Below are positions 19,401 to 25,917 of a stretch of 64,000 nt of DNA, piece by piece; the first letter of the stretch is position 1; each line of letters starts with the position of its first letter. The stretch spans positions 1 to 64,000 of the forward strand of contig CAZURK010000051.1 in NCBI GenBank assembly GCA_964623055.1, in the 5' to 3' direction. This DNA comes from JADHUC01 sp964623055 (GTDB taxonomy: Bacteria > Planctomycetota > Planctomycetia > Pirellulales > Pirellulaceae). The position numbers and the translations under genes were made by a program. Below the pieces are notes generated by a model. It worked only from the letters and a program-made list of their open reading frames with translations. It did not search any database and had not been told where the DNA came from.

Positions 19401-21113
19401 TTGGTCAAGCACCTGCTTGCCGGCGATCCAGCGGAAGTCGAGGTAATAAGCAATGCGCTGCGTGATAGTGACGCGGCTGCGAAACAATTCTGGACGGTCC
19501 TGGCAGACGCCGGGCAACCGAAGACTACGCGGTTGCGCGCGGCATGTGCATTGGCAACGCTTGATCCACAGAACGAACGTTGGGCAGAACGCGGCCAGCA
19601 CGTCGCGAATTGGCTCGTTTCCGAGACCCCACTGATGATGGACGATTGGACCAAGTTGCTTCGTCCTGTGCGCCAGAAGCTGATTCCACAGTTGGTAACG
19701 ACATACGGGGCCAGCCGAGACCTAGACTACCGCAAAGCAGCGGCCCTGGTGTTGTCCGAGTATCTCGCCGACGACCTGAATCGTACGGTCGACTTGATCA
19801 AAGAAGCGCAGCCAGAACAGCTAAGACTCATCACGGGCAATCTATCCGCTCACGGCGAAGTGATTGCTGCCCAGTTGATGTTGGAATTGGCCAAACCGAG
19901 GCGAGATTCAGCGTCTGGGCAAAGCACCGACGCCTCGGCGGCGAATTTAGCCGTCGCTCTGATGAGGCTTGGTCGAGTCGAGCCGGCTTGGCCGCTGCTG
20001 GAGTCCCTCGAGGATCTCACGTTGCGCAGCTATCTGATCCAGCGGATCGCCATAGCCGGGGTTGATCCAGTCGTTCTAGTTGAACGCCTCCGCGACGAGC
20101 CGGATGTAAACGAACGGCGCGCGCTCCTGCTGAGTCTCGGCCACTATGACGCCGGATTGCTGCCCAAATCTCTGCGCGGAGAGGTGATACAACTCGCCCA
20201 AGACATATTCCGAAATGACACCGACGCTGGCGTTCACTCGGCCAGCGAATGGTTGCTGAGACGTTTCGGAGCCGATGCGGAACTGGACGTGGCAAAAATG
20301 CTCGCTGCACTGGAGTCAGACGGGGAAAGGCAGTGGTATTTGACATCCGAAAGGCATACCATGACGGTCATGGCCGGGCCGATTGAATTCATGATGGGTT
20401 CCCCCGAAACGGAAATTGGGCGGGGCAAGGATGAACCGTTGCGCCAAATGCAGATTCCTCGGAGCTTCGCTATCTCGACGAAAGAAGTAACGGTCGAGCA
20501 GTTTCGTCGCTTCCAACCCGATTTCCCCGTGGATGATCACGCAAGCCCTCAGGCGGTATGTCCCGTCAACTCCGTGAGCCTTCGAGACGCCATGTCGTAC
20601 TGCAATTGGTTGTCCGAACAAGAGGATTTGCCCGAGGATCAGTTGTGTTATCAATTCGACAGAGGACGAATGCGAGCGCGTCCCGATGCCCTTTTGCGTA
20701 CCGGGTACCGACTGCCCACAGAGGCCGAGTGGGAATACGCGTGTCGAGCCGGCACGACGACCAGCAGGTTCTTTGGCGACGCCCTAGACCTGTTGGAATC
20801 GTACGCTTGGTGCTTGTCGAATTCGGATGGGCGTTGCCATCCCGTTGGAACGCTGATGCCGAACGAATTCGGCTTGTTCGATATGTACGGAAATACCATG
20901 GAATGGTGTCACGACCGGTTTGTTGAGGACCCTCTCGTTAGCGAGCCACCCTCGTCGCGCAGCGTGGTATTCGCCGCTCGAGGAGGGTCGGCGACGTCGC
21001 GAGGACCCGCGCTACGTTCTGCAGATCGGACTCGCGCCAATGCATCCAATCGTCTGCATTCCTTTGGATTTCGAGTCGCAAGATCCCTGAAATTGGATAG
21101 GAGAAAGCCATGA
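16443..21113 (+). CDS. Ser/Thr kinase–STAND ATPase–FGE-like membrane fusion protein
   Basis: A 1556-residue multidomain protein. An N-terminal linker (1-135) precedes a full kinase domain (137-397) with GRGSFG, catalytic Lys168, HRDLKPAN at 259-266, DFG at 279-281 and SPAYMSPEQV. A novel-STAND NTPase follows, with its FDAHDADFFLELL entry motif, Walker A GPSGCGKSS at 491-499 and Walker B VLVIFDQFE at 565-573. One membrane helix lies near residues 897-917. About 390 residues of helical repeats come next, and then an FGE-sulfatase fold (~1307-1550) with GYRLPTEAEWEYACRAGTT and GNTMEWC. The two active-site cysteines of true FGE (in the RGGS-x-x-C region) are missing: the segment reads RGGSATSRGPALRS. 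This suggests a binding or sensing domain outside the membrane. It is coupled at both ends to its neighbours. Confidence 0.93.
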   Translation: MTPDMTDVNDSADPAVSPSMERELDRLCDEFEREWLPGRSPDIRSYLGRVVESYRSRLLTELVALEVELRRGVGETPHLEDYYERFPDDAKVIDEAFGLAPRRSREANTETEDFGTSSKERSGESVQSDPTPPERIGPYVIKDVLGRGSFGWVYLGHDPDMNRLVALKAPRMERFSSDDDVNRFVDEARTLGSLSHPGIITVYGVHREGDSLYIVEEYVEGQNLSSLVNDGPLSQERAVELLIQIAEAADYAAHQGLVHRDLKPANVLIDKQGSPHLADFGLAIHETLLWQRKGEVAGSPAYMSPEQVRGETHRLDGRSDIWSMGVILYEMLVGRRPFRGESRKELFEEIRAHHPKPPRQIDSGIPRELERICLKCVSKKMSERYTTAGDLADDLRHWLETRNASEQSATENSVLQSNASSETTEPAPTESPAKIVPKGLRSFDAHDADFFLELLPGPRDRSGLPENIRFWKRRLEEMDPDETFPVAILYGPSGCGKSSLVKAGLVPRLAGHVVPVYVEATAGDTEVRLLKGLRKQCPALPHDASLPEIFERLRKEERLPSGRKVLVIFDQFEQWLHANRGSLDTQLLDALRHCDGRRVQCLILVRDDFWLAISRFMDALEVSLVEGTNSALVDLFDPFHAGKVLAEFGRSFGRLPEDLDLANEQEEFLEQAVAELSVDGKVVPVRLALFAEMVKGKAWTPKTLRTVGGAAGIGLAFLDETFSSQTAPPEHRLHQRAARACLKSLLPEKGSVIRGHMRSRQELLEASGYQHRPERFDALVRILDGELRLITPTQPDGSEFLDENDSPPTSDGAYYQLTHDYLVPALRDWLTRKQRETRSGRAELRLAERADLWNVKQERRQLPSCWEWLNILLFGKRRDWTESQRRMMRRATRFHVTRAVLALVLLLLLSFGGYQFHGHFRARALVAQLLIAETEEVPEIVEQVSPRMSWATPMLHEALGQAGKDRQKKLRIRLALYSTDSEQWHHLVKHLLAGDPAEVEVISNALRDSDAAAKQFWTVLADAGQPKTTRLRAACALATLDPQNERWAERGQHVANWLVSETPLMMDDWTKLLRPVRQKLIPQLVTTYGASRDLDYRKAAALVLSEYLADDLNRTVDLIKEAQPEQLRLITGNLSAHGEVIAAQLMLELAKPRRDSASGQSTDASAANLAVALMRLGRVEPAWPLLESLEDLTLRSYLIQRIAIAGVDPVVLVERLRDEPDVNERRALLLSLGHYDAGLLPKSLRGEVIQLAQDIFRNDTDAGVHSASEWLLRRFGADAELDVAKMLAALESDGERQWYLTSERHTMTVMAGPIEFMMGSPETEIGRGKDEPLRQMQIPRSFAISTKEVTVEQFRRFQPDFPVDDHASPQAVCPVNSVSLRDAMSYCNWLSEQEDLPEDQLCYQFDRGRMRARPDALLRTGYRLPTEAEWEYACRAGTTTSRFFGDALDLLESYAWCLSNSDGRCHPVGTLMPNEFGLFDMYGNTMEWCHDRFVEDPLVSEPPSSRSVVFAARGGSATSRGPALRSADRTRANASNRLHSFGFRVARSLKLDRRKP

Positions 21114-21334
21114 CTTGCCAGGACATGAGTTGCGAGTTTGACAGTAGCGGTGGTGCCTTTCCGAACGGTTACTGCATCTGGGAACAAGACTCTGGGGGAG
21201 GGTTCACGGTAATCTCGTGCCACTGCCGTGAGGGCTACTGTTGCGGCTCTGGTCCGGGCGGCATAAAGACACCCGTCCGTGACCAGCGGTACAAGGTCCC
21301 CTGCGAGCCTGAGGAGAAGCCCCAACAACAGTAA
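21110..21334 (+). CDS. Cys-rich 74-residue protein coupled to the kinase
   Basis: A short protein with eight cysteines (residues 3, 8, 22, 37, 39, 44, 45 and 65), many glycines, and a charged Pro/Gln tail. Its ATG lies inside the kinase stop (ATGA at 21110-21113) and its stop is two bases from the next ATG, so it is translated as part of the operon. There is no signal peptide and no recognisable family. It could be a metal-binding or disulfide-linked peptide, a substrate of the downstream transferases, or a small regulator. A spurious reading frame is unlikely because of the tight coupling on both sides. Confidence 0.75.
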   Translation: MTCQDMSCEFDSSGGAFPNGYCIWEQDSGGGFTVISCHCREGYCCGSGPGGIKTPVRDQRYKVPCEPEEKPQQQ

Positions 21335-21336
21335 CA

Positions 21337-23745
21337 ATGACGGACGGCGATGGTGTCGATTGTCACAATGCGTGGAACGTTGTGGACGCGTTTCCGTCAG
21401 GGCGTGTAATGGGAAGCGACAACTCAGATTCTCTGAGGAGCCTCGACAGGTATTCGGCGGCGAAGAAAGCGGTTCTGCTGGGGCGGTCGGCCTCGATGGA
21501 GGTCGAGCGTTGCCCTCATCGCCGGAATGTGCGCGACACGGACGACGGCGAAATCGCCCTGTGCGGGCGGCTCGTCGAACTAACGGGGTTGACTGATCCC
21601 GGACTGTGCGAGGCCCGGCGAGACGCCTGCGAGGTGTGTTGCCGGTCCGACGCGCCGGTCGATTCGGGCATCAACACCATCATTGCATCACTGTTGCACA
21701 AAGCCACGTCGACGGTCATCGAACGGGGCGGGGCGCACGGTTGCAACGTGGGCAAAGCATCCGAGTTGCTTGAGTGGGCGGAGGCAAATCTCGAGTGCTT
21801 CTTTCCAGACGACAAAGACGAATGCGACATCGAGGCCTACCGTCGATTGCCGGAGGACTGTAGACACTTCGGAGAAGCAACGGGCGACCGGACTACAACG
21901 TGGCAGGGAGCCAGGTACTCCGAAACGGTCTTCGAATGCAGCCATCCGGAACGAACTGATACGACCCTCCGCCAATGCCGGCTGTGCCGCGACTGGACCG
22001 ACGGCGAAAACGTAGCAGCCCCTCGTCTATCCGAAGTCATCCCACCCCCGCAACACCGCAGCGGCCCGGAAATCGGCACGTGGGCCGTGGGCGTTACAAC
22101 TTCGCCGAGAAAAGAACCGACGATTGACATTTGCCTGGACAGCTTGGCACGCGCGGGCTGGGAGCAGCCGCGGCTCTTCGTCGACGAGGGCACTCAACTA
22201 GCTGACCACCAGACGTGCCTGCCGGTCACCTACCGTCAGGAGAAGGTGGGAGCCTGGCCAAATTTCTATCTGGCCCTCCAGGAACTACTTATGCGGCAAC
22301 CGGATGCGGACGCGTATTTGTTGGTCCAGGACGACGCCCTGTTCTTTGATGGGAAGAACCTGCGCGAGTATTTGGAGTCCAGCCTTTGGCCTGACGAGAA
22401 CATCGGTGTCGTGTCATTGTACTGTCCAGAGCCTTACACGCGCCGGCATTTCGGATGGCAGCGATCAGGCGGAAAATGGGTCTGGGGGGCATTGGCCCTG
22501 GTCTTTCCCAACGAGGCGGCTCGACGGTTTGTAGTTGATCACGATGTATTCAACCACCGATGGTCCGGCCGACGGAAACACGCGCAGATCGACGTCGTGG
22601 TCGGCGATTGGGCTCTTCGCCATGGCCGGGATGTCTGGTATCCGGTTCCGAGTCTCGTTCAGCACATTGGTCAAACCAGCACCATCTGGCACGAAGGCCG
22701 AGCAAGCGGCAAACGCAGGGCCGATCGATTTCTCGGAGACGTGCTCTCACACAGGAGGGCGACGCCGGTCGAGGCTGGGCGGAGTTTTCCGCAAGGCGCC
22801 GCGCACAATTCGGTAAGCTTGTCGAAGCTGGCTGTGATGACCAGTTGGTTCGATACGCATCACAGTCATCGATGGCGGGACAATTACCGTCGATTCATGG
22901 AGGGAATGCGGGGTCACGGTATCGAAGTGTATTGTGTGGAGGGCATTCTGACGGGAGAACGCCCGATACTGCCGTCCGGCGACCATGTAATGCACTACGA
23001 GTTAGACGACATCCTCTGGCACAAGGAACGGCTCCTGAATCTTGGTCTGGCTGCACTACCGGCGGACGTAGATGCCGTTGGTTGGTTCGATGCGGATCTG
23101 CTGTTCCACTGCGATCACTTTCAGGAGACGATTCTCGCTACGCTCGAACGATCACCCGTTATCCAGCCCTGGCAGATTACCGAGTGGCTGGATGCCGACG
23201 GTTTTTTCGTCCCTTGGGGCGGCAAACGCCGTTGGATCGAGTCCATGGCCGCCGTGAACTGGAACCGTCCCCCGAACCGCAAGGTCACATCGCCCCGCGG
23301 TGCGCATCCGGGGCTCGCATGGGTCGCTCGTCGCGAGACGATCGATGCCATAGGCGGCCTATTCGACCAGCATCCCATCGGAGGTGGCGATGCTATGATG
23401 GCCATTTCATTTTGGGGTGGCTGGGACGTGCGGTATCTAGAGCAATATAACGAGCCCATGCGCCGAGCTTGCTTCGAATGGGGGCAGCGCGCACACCAGG
23501 TGGTTCAAGGCAACGTAGGGTTTGTGGACGCGGCCGTTTCGCACCTCTGGCACGGCTCTCAGGAGAGCCGGAGATACCGGTCGCGGAATTCGGATCTTTG
23601 TCGCCTTGGCATTGATCCGACCAAGCACCTGGAATTGGCGCCCAACGGCACGTGGAAGTGGTCGGCGTCCACGCCACAAGCCATTATTGAGTATGTGACC
23701 GAGTATTTTTCCGGACGCTGCGAGGACGGAGAGCCTGAGGCATGA
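21337..23745 (+). CDS. Two-module glycosyltransferase-like protein with Cys-rich N-terminus
   Basis: An 802-residue protein. Residues 59-102 hold a cluster of six cysteines (59, 76, 91, 98, 101, 102). Residues 175-220 hold a second pattern, CRHFGEATG ... C201 ... CRLCRDW, resembling Cys motifs seen in planctomycete transferases. Residues ~247-455 look like a GT-A glycosyltransferase module with a QDDA acidic motif at 331-334. A second module (~497-790) has WFDADLLF at 583-590, which carries a DxD-type motif, and GGGDAMMA later. The donor and acceptor cannot be told. Its last bases overlap the methyltransferase-like ATG (ATGA at 23742-23745). Confidence 0.78.
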   Translation: MTDGDGVDCHNAWNVVDAFPSGRVMGSDNSDSLRSLDRYSAAKKAVLLGRSASMEVERCPHRRNVRDTDDGEIALCGRLVELTGLTDPGLCEARRDACEVCCRSDAPVDSGINTIIASLLHKATSTVIERGGAHGCNVGKASELLEWAEANLECFFPDDKDECDIEAYRRLPEDCRHFGEATGDRTTTWQGARYSETVFECSHPERTDTTLRQCRLCRDWTDGENVAAPRLSEVIPPPQHRSGPEIGTWAVGVTTSPRKEPTIDICLDSLARAGWEQPRLFVDEGTQLADHQTCLPVTYRQEKVGAWPNFYLALQELLMRQPDADAYLLVQDDALFFDGKNLREYLESSLWPDENIGVVSLYCPEPYTRRHFGWQRSGGKWVWGALALVFPNEAARRFVVDHDVFNHRWSGRRKHAQIDVVVGDWALRHGRDVWYPVPSLVQHIGQTSTIWHEGRASGKRRADRFLGDVLSHRRATPVEAGRSFPQGAAHNSVSLSKLAVMTSWFDTHHSHRWRDNYRRFMEGMRGHGIEVYCVEGILTGERPILPSGDHVMHYELDDILWHKERLLNLGLAALPADVDAVGWFDADLLFHCDHFQETILATLERSPVIQPWQITEWLDADGFFVPWGGKRRWIESMAAVNWNRPPNRKVTSPRGAHPGLAWVARRETIDAIGGLFDQHPIGGGDAMMAISFWGGWDVRYLEQYNEPMRRACFEWGQRAHQVVQGNVGFVDAAVSHLWHGSQESRRYRSRNSDLCRLGIDPTKHLELAPNGTWKWSASTPQAIIEYVTEYFSGRCEDGEPEA

Positions 23746-24239
23746 CCTTCTACGAGGGACGGAAGAACTGCGCCTACTACGAAATCGTGCGCGGGCTCCT
23801 GAACTCGCTGGGTCCGAAACAGTCGATTCTCGACGTCGGCTGTTGGGATTCGCCCGTGGCGACCTGGGGCGACTTCTGCAGTCGTTACACTATCGACTCC
23901 CGCCAGCGTCCGAGTATCGCAGACGTTACCAAAGTCGTAGGCACGTGGCCCGAAGCCGCAGGTTTCTTTCGCCGCCCCGTTTCGGTGGTGACATGCCTGC
24001 AAGTGCTGGAGCACGTCGACGAGCCTCGAGAGTTTGCCGAAGCTCTGTTTGCGCTGGCCGGCGAATGTGTGATCATATCGGTTCCGTACAAATGGCCGTC
24101 GGGCACCTGCAGTCAGCACGTCCACGATCCGATCGACGAAGAAAAACTGAATTTGATGACGGGAAGAAAACCACGAGAAAGCGTCTTGACCAACCAGAAG
24201 CCGGCGAGACTGGTCGTAATCTACGATGTGATCACGTGA
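23742..24239 (+). CDS. Small class I SAM methyltransferase-like protein
   Basis: A 165-residue protein that starts inside the preceding stop. It carries an AdoMet-binding motif I, ILDVGCWDSPV (residues ~29-39), and a motif corresponding to post-II, VVTCLQVLEHVDEP. The length is shorter than usual for class I methyltransferases, and the last strands may be missing or degenerate after GRKPRESV. It could modify the glycan, the peptide, or another target of the operon. It is the last gene with overlap coupling; the next gene starts 39 bases later. Confidence 0.72.
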   Translation: MTFYEGRKNCAYYEIVRGLLNSLGPKQSILDVGCWDSPVATWGDFCSRYTIDSRQRPSIADVTKVVGTWPEAAGFFRRPVSVVTCLQVLEHVDEPREFAEALFALAGECVIISVPYKWPSGTCSQHVHDPIDEEKLNLMTGRKPRESVLTNQKPARLVVIYDVIT

Positions 24240-24277
24240 GTCAAACTTGATCTGACCCAGACGAGGACAATTGGACG

Positions 24278-24748
24278 ATGGCAAGGCGAAAGGGCACGAA
24301 GAAGTCAACGGTCGCCAAGAAGACGGCAACGAAGAAAGCCCGTAGGATCAAGACGTCCAAGGCGAAAACCACAAAGAAGAAGTCCAAGTCGGCCAAAAGG
24401 AAAGTGAAGACCGACACAAGGTCCAAACCGACAAAGAAGGCGGCACCGAAGAAGAAGGCGCCTGTGCCCAGGAAGCCCCAGCCGCTTGGAAGACCGAAAG
24501 TCACTGGCGAAGAGAAGCTGTATATGCTGTTCCATGAGGACTTCCACGCCCGTCAGATCTTCACGTTCCTCCGTGTCGAAACGGTGCGCGAGTTGGAGCA
24601 GTTCAGCCCCAAGGAGATCGTCAAGCGACTGTCCAGGCCGATCAAAGACACGGTAGATCGAATCCGTCTGAAACTGGCCGAGAAGAACCGGCACCTTGCC
24701 GAGGACGAGGAGTTCGCATTCAAACAACGACAAGGTGGTCGGAAGTAG
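24278..24748 (+). CDS. Lys-rich H1-like protein with a compact C-terminal domain
   Basis: A 156-residue protein whose first ~70 residues are almost all Lys, Ala, Thr, Ser and Arg, like bacterial histone H1 homologues that coat DNA. The remaining part (EEKLYMLFHEDFHARQIF ... IKDTVDRIRLKLAEKNR) is a compact helical domain. Its LRVETVRELEQFSPKEIV segment resembles the helical core of an RNA polymerase alpha C-terminal domain, but this is only a visual impression. It probably binds nucleic acid. It lies 39 bases after the methyltransferase-like gene, so it may be cotranscribed; a palindrome closes the unit five bases after the stop. Confidence 0.75.
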   Translation: MARRKGTKKSTVAKKTATKKARRIKTSKAKTTKKKSKSAKRKVKTDTRSKPTKKAAPKKKAPVPRKPQPLGRPKVTGEEKLYMLFHEDFHARQIFTFLRVETVRELEQFSPKEIVKRLSRPIKDTVDRIRLKLAEKNRHLAEDEEFAFKQRQGGRK

Positions 24749-24753
24749 CCCTC

Positions 24754-24780
24754 GTGGGACGGATTGCCAATCCGTCCTAC
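24754..24780. repeat. GTAGG-type palindrome, family C
   Basis: GGACGGATTG at 24757-24766 and its exact complement at 24768-24777 are separated by one base, and CCTAC ends the unit. Read on the minus strand, its flank is ATTGTCAGTAGGA, the same as in the family A elements at 6.4 and 7.2 kb. It begins five bases after the stop of the H1-like gene. Confidence 0.85.
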
Positions 24781-24805
24781 TGACAATCTCGCTCTCCTTG
24801 GAGGG

Positions 24806-25474
24806 TTACTCCAATCGCTCGATGCACGCGGCCGCTTCGTTTTTCGGATTGTTCACCAGCGTGCTGACCGGGTACGCTTCCATCAACTCCGCCGGATAGC
24901 GTCGCAGAATCTGCTGCAACGCCTCACCGTCATCGAAATCAGGAGCCAGCCAGCGGGCGTAGTCGTCTCGATCAACGATGACCGGCATTCGATTGTGGAT
25001 CGGTTTCATCAGTTCGTTCGGCTCGGTCGTGATGATCGTGCACGACTGGATCTCCTCACCCTCGCGATTCCAGCGTTCCCAGAGCCCTGCGAATCCAAAT
25101 GGCTGATCGTCTTTCAGGCGGATGTAGTATGGCTGTTTCTTCCCACCGGTCTTTTGCCATTCGTAGAATCCGTCGGCGAGAACCAGGCATCGTCGTTTCT
25201 TGAATGCTTGCCGAAAGGCCGGCTTGCCGGCGACGGTTTCCGCCCGAGCATTGATCATCCGGTTCCCAATGGACATGTCATCAGCCCAATGAGGAATTAG
25301 GCCCCAACGCAATATGGCAAGCTCTCGTTCTTCGGTGTCCGGGCGAACTCGGACCGCGGCCACTTGCTGCGTCGGGGCCACGTTGTACCGAGCGTCAACG
25401 TCGGGAGTTTCGTCCAGGCCAAAGAGCTCGGCAACCTTGGTCATCGGAGTCCGGAGAGTGAAGCGTCCGCACAT
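24806..25474 (-). CDS. SOS response-associated peptidase (SRAP/YedK/HMCES family)
   Basis: A 222-residue protein of the SRAP family, which forms a covalent DNA-protein crosslink with abasic sites in single-stranded DNA to protect them. The required residues are present: Cys2 directly after the start Met (MCGRF), Asn75 in MINARAET, Glu105 in DGFYEW and His160 in PIHNRMPV. Length is typical. The catalytic Cys at position 2 fixes the start at 25474. It appears to be alone on this strand. Confidence 0.95.
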   Translation of the reverse strand: MCGRFTLRTPMTKVAELFGLDETPDVDARYNVAPTQQVAAVRVRPDTEERELAILRWGLIPHWADDMSIGNRMINARAETVAGKPAFRQAFKKRRCLVLADGFYEWQKTGGKKQPYYIRLKDDQPFGFAGLWERWNREGEEIQSCTIITTEPNELMKPIHNRMPVIVDRDDYARWLAPDFDDGEALQQILRRYPAELMEAYPVSTLVNNPKNEAAACIERLE

Positions 25475-25917
25475 ATCTGCTCCTCAACCCAAATCACTGG
25501 CGATCCTCGTACAAGGTGGCAAGATCGAGACAACACGATTCAGGCACGTAGCCCTCGGCTTCATTCTACCGCCACGCGTGGACATTCGATAGAATACGGA
25601 ACGCAAGCAATCAACCGCCGCGCATCGAGAGCCGCTGGGGAAAAGACGCGACGGCGGCGCAGGAAGTCACAGCAGTTGGGGTATCTCGGTTGGACGGGCC
25701 ACTCGATGTCTACTCCGCCGGCCCAGTGCCGGCGTTTGGGTGGTTCGTGTAACCGACCGACACACAATGATTTTGCCCACGGATGTCTTGCTTTGTCTTT
25801 TTCGGGCAAAATCACTCTCGGGCAAAACGATTTGGAATTGGCCTGTCGCAAAGCGACCAAACAGCCATCACCCACTACGCCACCAGTTCCATGCCGGTGG
25901 AAGGAGGTTTGACGACC
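25475..25917. other. 443-base intergenic region with an inverted repeat
   Basis: No gene is seen between the divergent SRAP and amidohydrolase genes. GATTTTGCCC at 25769-25778 and its exact complement at 25804-25813 form a ten-base inverted repeat with a 25-base spacer, and GGGCAAAA appears again at 25820-25827. A smaller hairpin CGCCGGC-CCAGT-GCCGGCG lies near 25720-25738. TAGAAT near 25592 could be a -10 element but no convincing -35 was found. The inverted repeat lies about 105 bases upstream of the amidohydrolase start and could be an operator or a leader structure. Confidence 0.5.

Noticed and set aside
20358..21113. A working formylglycine-generating enzyme
   Set aside because: The catalytic cysteines are absent.
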